Assembly (NCBI GenBank): GCA_030765065.1
Contig: CM060977.1
Span: forward strand, 100,333,795-100,397,794
Source of the DNA: Deroplatys truncata
Lineage: Eukaryota > Arthropoda > Insecta > Mantodea > Mantidae
Direction of reading: 5' to 3'
Length of the DNA: 64,000 nucleotides
Notes under the pieces: model-generated
Told to the model about the DNA's origin: nothing
Seen by the model: the letters and a program-made list of their open reading frames with translations, nothing else
Database searches by the model: none
Program-made: the position numbers and the translations under genes
Part shown: piece after piece, positions 59,136 to 64,000 of the stretch
Numbering within the stretch: position 1 is the stretch's first letter
Layout of the letters: each line of letters opens with the position of its first letter

Positions 59136-59636
59136 CGGCACCTTGGTTACTACACCGGGACATACATTCAAACTTTTCTCACAAACACAATTACATTTTA
59201 TATTACATCAAATTTTTTCAAATAAAATAACTACAAAGTACACAATGTCTAGAAAATAATGATATAATAATAAATAAATGAAAATAAAGAAAGGAAAGAA
59301 AGAAAAATAGAAATTATTGGATTAGAAAAAAAATTATTTAATTTATAATCATTCAATATCTTATTTAATTCATTTATATGTTTACTTATACATTTGTGGT
59401 TTTTGTTTATTTATCATCTTATAACATTTTATTTAATCTCAATAGTCATTTTCTATTATTTCCCTTTTAAATTGTTGTTATATATTATACATAAACTTTT
59501 TAAATTTTATCACTATATATTAAACCTTTACCTCTTTCAACCAAACCTTCTTTCCTCTATTACTAAATGTCTACTGACTTTACCCCACAACATTTCACTT
59601 CCCTCACATTCTCCATTTTATTCTAACACCAACTCC
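59136..59636. other. Segment between LINE and solo LTR, unassigned
   Basis: On the minus strand purine-rich and non-coding. By position it belongs to the LINE insertion (upstream part), since the family H host resumes only at 60704, but I see no LINE coding in it. Confidence 0.4.
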
Positions 59637-59640
59637 ACCT

Positions 59641-60547
59641 TGAAGAAGGTTAATTTTAGGAGTTGTATTGTATTTCCGTTACTGGGGAGCCCAACTTGAA
59701 GTAGTTGCAACCACGTATTGTACAAAGTTCCGGGGCTTTTACCCCAAGTTTAAAAAATTAACTTTGTAGTTTGAATGTTTCTTTAAATATTATATATTTA
59801 GGTTTGCCTCGGCTGCGTCAGTACTAATTTGTAGATACATGTCTCTCTTAACATGATGTGATACGGCTAAAGAATCTAGGCTTACACAAATTATAATTTT
59901 TACTTCACTACATTTATTAATCCTAGACATGATTAAATAACACTTCACTGATATAGAGAGCTGTGAGATTATTTATTAATTTTAGTTTTTAAGCACGTAA
60001 ACTTTATAATATTCTCGCCGTAATGAATTTTTGTCTCACACTGAATAGTATTAAACTTCTCGAGGACGCGTCTCGCGTCCAGTTAGGAACGCTGTCTACC
60101 AGCAACTGATTTCTACCGCCTGAATTTGCAAATTTCATCTATTTCAAGTCTCTGATTGGCTATTCCTAATCCAATAGAATACTTTTATTTAACTTTTAGG
60201 TTTTTCTGCTTGTTGATTGGCTATTTATAAACTGTCTAAAAATTACATTATTGTTGCTCCAAGAATTACTAGTAGCACTATTAAACTTTCTAATTCATTA
60301 TTTCCTCAAGGTTACCTCATTGTTACCTCATTATTAACAACTATTCTCACAGATCCATAATTAAATTACATAATACATTCACATATCATGTTTAAACATG
60401 TACATAATAATACAAACATTAATACAATGACTGTTACATATATTTTATATGTTATTTATACACATATTGCTTTAAGGCGGGCTGTTATTGAATTTATATT
60501 TTATATAATTAGATTGAAATCATTTAAGTGTTATAAATACTGCCTCA
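59641..60547 (-). mobile_element. Solo LTR (family L), copy 5, inverted
   Basis: Fossil solo LTR of 907 bases, TGAAGAAG...CTGCCTCA on the plus strand, flanked by ACCT on both sides (59637-59640 and 60548-60551). It inserted into the LINE-associated sequence and so is the youngest of the three nested elements. Confidence 0.87.
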
Positions 60548-60551
60548 ACCT

Positions 60552-60703
60552 CCAACATATATAATCTCAAAATTTCGCTTCTACTAATAACAAATTTATA
60601 TATTCATTCATCTAAACATCACTATAACTCCATTTACTATCCCTCCCAAACCAGATTAAACTACTCCTCCAATGGAAAAACTGCTAACTCCTCCAAAGGT
60701 GGA
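60552..60703. other. Remainder of the LINE-associated insertion
   Basis: About 150 bases between the LTR and the point where family H resumes. It contains ctcctccaatgg and ctcctccaaaggtgg. No coding signal. Confidence 0.4.
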
Positions 60704-61161
60704 GAAACAACCGAAAATCGACAGGACTTGAAAATAATGACGAAGTGTTGAACCACTCCATTAACAATGAAAATCTCAGAAATGGATAATGCCACTTCAC
60801 AGGCTAATCTCCAAAAAAATCAAGACATACGTTTTATTTGTCTTATCCAAATATGTTTAATACACGGTATTTGAATCAAAATCTTTACAGCCGTTTTTCA
60901 GAAAGTTAAAACTTCGAAAAGTGTTTTACATAAAGGGTAGTTTTGGATGGGGAATTTTCTTGAAAATCGTTGACATCTTTGGAACATGCTGAACTTAAAT
61001 ACCAAGTTTGGTATTTATCCGACATTTTGTTTTGAATTATGCTGTTCAAAGACACACACACACACATACGGACATTTTGGTAATTTGGTTTTATTCAGGG
61101 GCCTCAAAACATGCATTTCCCTTGAAATCTCGGTATGGAATTTTTGGATGGAATGCAGTAC
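60704..61161 (+). repeat. Family H, remainder of the LINE-split copy
   Basis: Resumes with gaaacaaccgaaaatcgaca, lacks part of the middle, and runs through a CA tract at 61052-61065 to tggaatgcagtaccttc. Confidence 0.85.
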
Positions 61162-61540
61162 CTTCATTATGAAGAGGATCTCACAGGCTATACCCAGATT
61201 CAGACATACATTTTATTTGTTATGTAAATATCTGAAATCCTACGGTATTTGAATCCAAATCGCTAAAGCTATTTTTGAGAAAATAGAAAATCTCGCAAAC
61301 TACTCCATATAGAGTGTAATTTGGGGGGGGAATTTGTTTGGAAATCTCTGTATTTTTTTGAAGATGCTGAACCTATTTATCAAATTTGGTACTTATTGGT
61401 CATTTCGTTGGTGATAACGGGCACTAGGGCATATAGATGCACACATGTAGCGCTCTATAAAATGTTATTTTAATTCAGACCTCATAACACGCTTTCTAGA
61501 GAAATCTCGCTACCAAAGTTTTGGTAGAATTTAAGTGATT
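61162..61540 (+). repeat. Family H, B half
   Basis: From attatgaagaggatctcaca to ggtagaatttaagt. It follows the previous copy without spacer. The hairpin is decayed. Confidence 0.75.
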
Positions 61541-62136
61541 CAGAATTTGCTAAATTGACAACCCCGAAAGAACTGAACAATACGCATATTGTTCCCAAGC
61601 CCCTGCAATATATTCCGCCCTCAAAATTTCTAACTCTATAAAGAAGATGAAGAAAGAGAAACGGGATTGGAAGCTGCTTTATAAATGCATTATAAACGAA
61701 GCTGAAAGTGTTTGTCGTAATGACTTTGTCAACAACAGGTTCAAATATTCGTGTAACTAGCCGTAACTAATTAATTCTTGTTGGAGAAACAAAGAAGAGA
61801 ACGATGGGAATTTCACAAACAGCCCGTGGAAATAAAACCGTTTCATTAATTGCTCGTATGATACCATACAATTATATTTTAGCCGTTTTTATCTCTCTAG
61901 CTTAATGAATACGTTGTATTTTTTTGTGTGTGTGGAAACAGAAGAAATCAAATCCCAACACATAAAACAAAAACCTGGTTACAATTACTGCAGTAGAATC
62001 CCGTTTAACCGAAATAAAGTGAGCAGAGCCGATTCGGATAATGCATGTTTTGGGATAATTGATAACAATAAAATTTCAAGCCTACGTATGGAAGAAAATA
62101 TTTGTATTCCAAATGCACGCAGTAATATTTAGGAAT
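61541..62136. other. No recognisable feature
   Basis: AT-rich sequence. The 75-codon frame at 61905-62132 matches nothing I recognise. Confidence 0.5.
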
Positions 62137-62858
62137 ATGATTTGTTACATTTACATGACTTTCTCTACCCCCTAGAGCTTATTAGTGGGTACACAAATTA
62201 TTCTTCTGAAAGTTCATCTTCTTATCTACTCCATTTTGATGACATAAGCCATTCCGAAAAATAGCTTACATTACACCCTTTGTTATATATACAAAGGGAA
62301 TAGCGATAGTCAAATGTTTAAGAACTGGACGCTATACGCTAGCCTTAAAATTCCATACTGTTTCCATACATCCCGAGAAACAGTTGAAAATCGACAGGAC
62401 TTGAAAGGAAAGACTAAGTATTGAACAATTCAAACCATTAATGACAGATATCTTAGAAATTCCTGATGCCAGAACAAAACGTTGTTTGAAATAACTTGTG
62501 TGTTTTAAAGAAATCTTTGTCAGAATGTTTTCATCTATCGTTTAACGTTTACCAATTATACAAGATTACTGAGGTTCCTTTCGAATGAGGAGGACCTCGC
62601 AGGCTGTTCTCAGAAAATTCAAGAAAAGCCCTTTATTTGTCATATGAATATCTAAATATATGATATTTCAATCAAAATCCTTAAGAGGTTTTTCTATAAA
62701 AGCAAAAATTTCGAAAAATTATGCAAATGACCATTTGGAGTGATGAGATATTCTGGAAAATTCTTTAGTGTTATCTGACTTTTCGTTTCGAGTTATACTG
62801 TTCTCTGTCTCTGTCTCTCTCTCTCTCATACACACACGGAGATTTTTTCTAAAATGAT

Positions 62859-62943
<85 letters not shown>

Positions 62944-63037
62944 ACGGGTCTCCAAATATGTATTTACGGTGAAATCCTGGTATCAAAAGTTTAGGTAGAA
63001 TGCTTGTCTATCTAGTATGAATGTGGTAGAGGAAGTG
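62137..63037 (+). mobile_element. Family H, full length, with ATT expansion
   Basis: From atgatttgttacatttacat to atgaatgtggtagaggaagt. Both halves are well kept. The microsatellite region starts with a short CT/CA tract and then holds (ATT)27 before the usual cgggtctccaaatatgtat. Confidence 0.88.
62861..62941. repeat. (ATT)n microsatellite
   Basis: About 27 perfect ATT units, the longest pure microsatellite in the window, at the position of the CA tract of family H. Confidence 0.97.
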
Positions 63038-63299
63038 ATGAGAAGCATTATATATGTTGGTGTTATTCACTGCTATGTATTACAAACTGCAAGACAAACT
63101 ACACCAAAGAGTTTTATGTTCTTGATAGTGGCATTATTCAATATTTCCCGTTAAGATTGTATAGGTATATGAATTTATAGTCTTTCTTACATCTAATACT
63201 TTGAATCTATCGTTCGCTGTCCGCTTAAAGCTTTTCCTCAATGTATATTACGATACGTTTTCTTTTCGCTGACATCTTAAACTACACTGACCAACACTA

Positions 63300-63632
63300 A
63301 CAATAAAATAACATTGAATTTAATTCCGCGGCGCTACAGCTCATGAAGGGCCTAGAGTGGCAAACCAACTGCTGGTCTCACATCCACGTACGCACGGCAG
63401 AGGTGGGCGATCATCGAACCCATATGGGGAGGTGATATGGCCAGCATCACGCATCCCCCAGCCAGAATGTTGTCCTCCGTGGTCGGAATCGCTACCTATC
63501 GCATTTCCTCACTCTCCTCACGATGCTGAGTGGGTACTTTTCTACACCTGGGACTTAAAATCCACACCCCCACGGGTGGGATTGAACCCGGGAGCATTCC
63601 GTGGCGGAGCTCCATGCTTTAGACCACAGTGC
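63300..63632 (-). mobile_element. tRNA-derived SINE (family 3), inverted
   Basis: On the minus strand a head with CTGTGGTCTAAAGCATGG (A box region) and B box GGGTTCAATCCC (plus-strand 63579-63590), then a GC-richer body ending near 63300. The frame at 63357-63677 runs across it and is not a gene. Confidence 0.7.
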
Positions 63633-63749
63633 AACGGCACAGGAATAACACTTGTTATAAGGTACAACATATCTTAGAATGTGAGACAGGGAGTGACGAT
63701 TATACTGCATACAATATCAAGTACTTGAACTGGAACTTAGGGTTGGGGG

Positions 63750-64000
63750 CAACCGAGCGGAATGGCTCAGGCGGTAACTTCTGTGGCCGGCATTCGGGTG
63801 GTCGTGGGTTCCATTCCCGCAGCCGACCTTCCTGATCCATAGGTTTTTCGGGGTTTCCCTAGGTCGCCAGGTGTGTACTAGGAAGGTTCATTACATCCCC
63901 CGAAATTCCTGTACCTCCATTTCACCTTTCATTTGCTTGGTCTGTTTCAGGGTTGAAAATGTCACCAGGAGTTTCGGCGTTGCATAGCAGGGGAAAATAT
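63750..64000 (+). mobile_element. tRNA-derived SINE (family 1-like), cut by window end
   Basis: A box AATGGCTCAGGCGG at 63761-63774, B box GGGTTCCATTCCC at about 63806-63818, body with cataggtttttcggggtttc and cccccgaaattcctgtacct, as in the other family 1 copies. Confidence 0.75.

Overview
The window looks like intergenic DNA from a large, AT-rich, repeat-dominated arthropod genome, most likely an insect. The basis is mariner, pogo-like and hAT transposase relics, several families of tRNA-derived SINEs with arthropod-style tails, non-LTR retrotransposon relics, and one LTR family present as solo LTRs. I found no intact host gene, no rRNA gene and no convincing functional tRNA gene. Almost every longer open frame is either chance or part of a repeat.

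The dominant component, roughly a third or more of the window, is one dispersed family, here called family H. Full copies are about 0.8-0.9 kb: a 5' end TCTGATGTGTTAC, a subterminal ACTTTCTCTAC motif, an A half, a B half holding a CA/CAGA microsatellite, and a 3' hairpin (ACTTTCTCTAC / GTAGAGAAAGT) followed by AAAAA. This layout (subterminal inverted motif, internal microsatellite, 3' stem-loop, A/T-rich target without a clear target duplication) is what is known for Helentron-associated non-autonomous elements (HINE/DINE-1-like). That assignment is inference. Copies lie head to tail (2943-5491), as inverted pairs (2943-3820 with 8023-8912), as fold-backs (56556-57326) and nested in each other (10056-11484).

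Layout. 1-5735: family H copies. 5736-10055: mostly unassigned, with one inverted H copy. 10056-13560: nested H copies, a hAT relic, a LINE 3' end and an unclassified repeat. 13690-23665: SINEs, a repeat (R3) split by a mariner deletion derivative, H copies, and an orphan segment on the minus strand that looks like a heat-shock-type promoter and leader. 23666-31067: H copies split by a solo LTR and by a GC-rich island, plus a second mariner-class relic. 31068-41906: H fragments, a pogo-like DDE relic, R3 copies 2 and 3, a candidate hAT-like non-autonomous element and a solo LTR. 42061-46215: LINE relic, unclassified repeat, and an LTR with part of a gag region (broken fossil). 46216-53240: H copies, nested SINEs, a second hAT relic. 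53241-64000: solo LTR, H copies, and a three-level nest in which an H copy is split by a LINE that is itself split by a solo LTR; SINEs close the window.

The genes do not work together here. The window is a record of successive insertions whose relative ages can be read from nesting. Points I consider most worth checking are the family H architecture and target site, the heat-shock-type promoter segment at 21575-22035, the GC-rich island with a near-open frame at 25745-26221, and the ribozyme-like insert in an LTR at 43795-43945.
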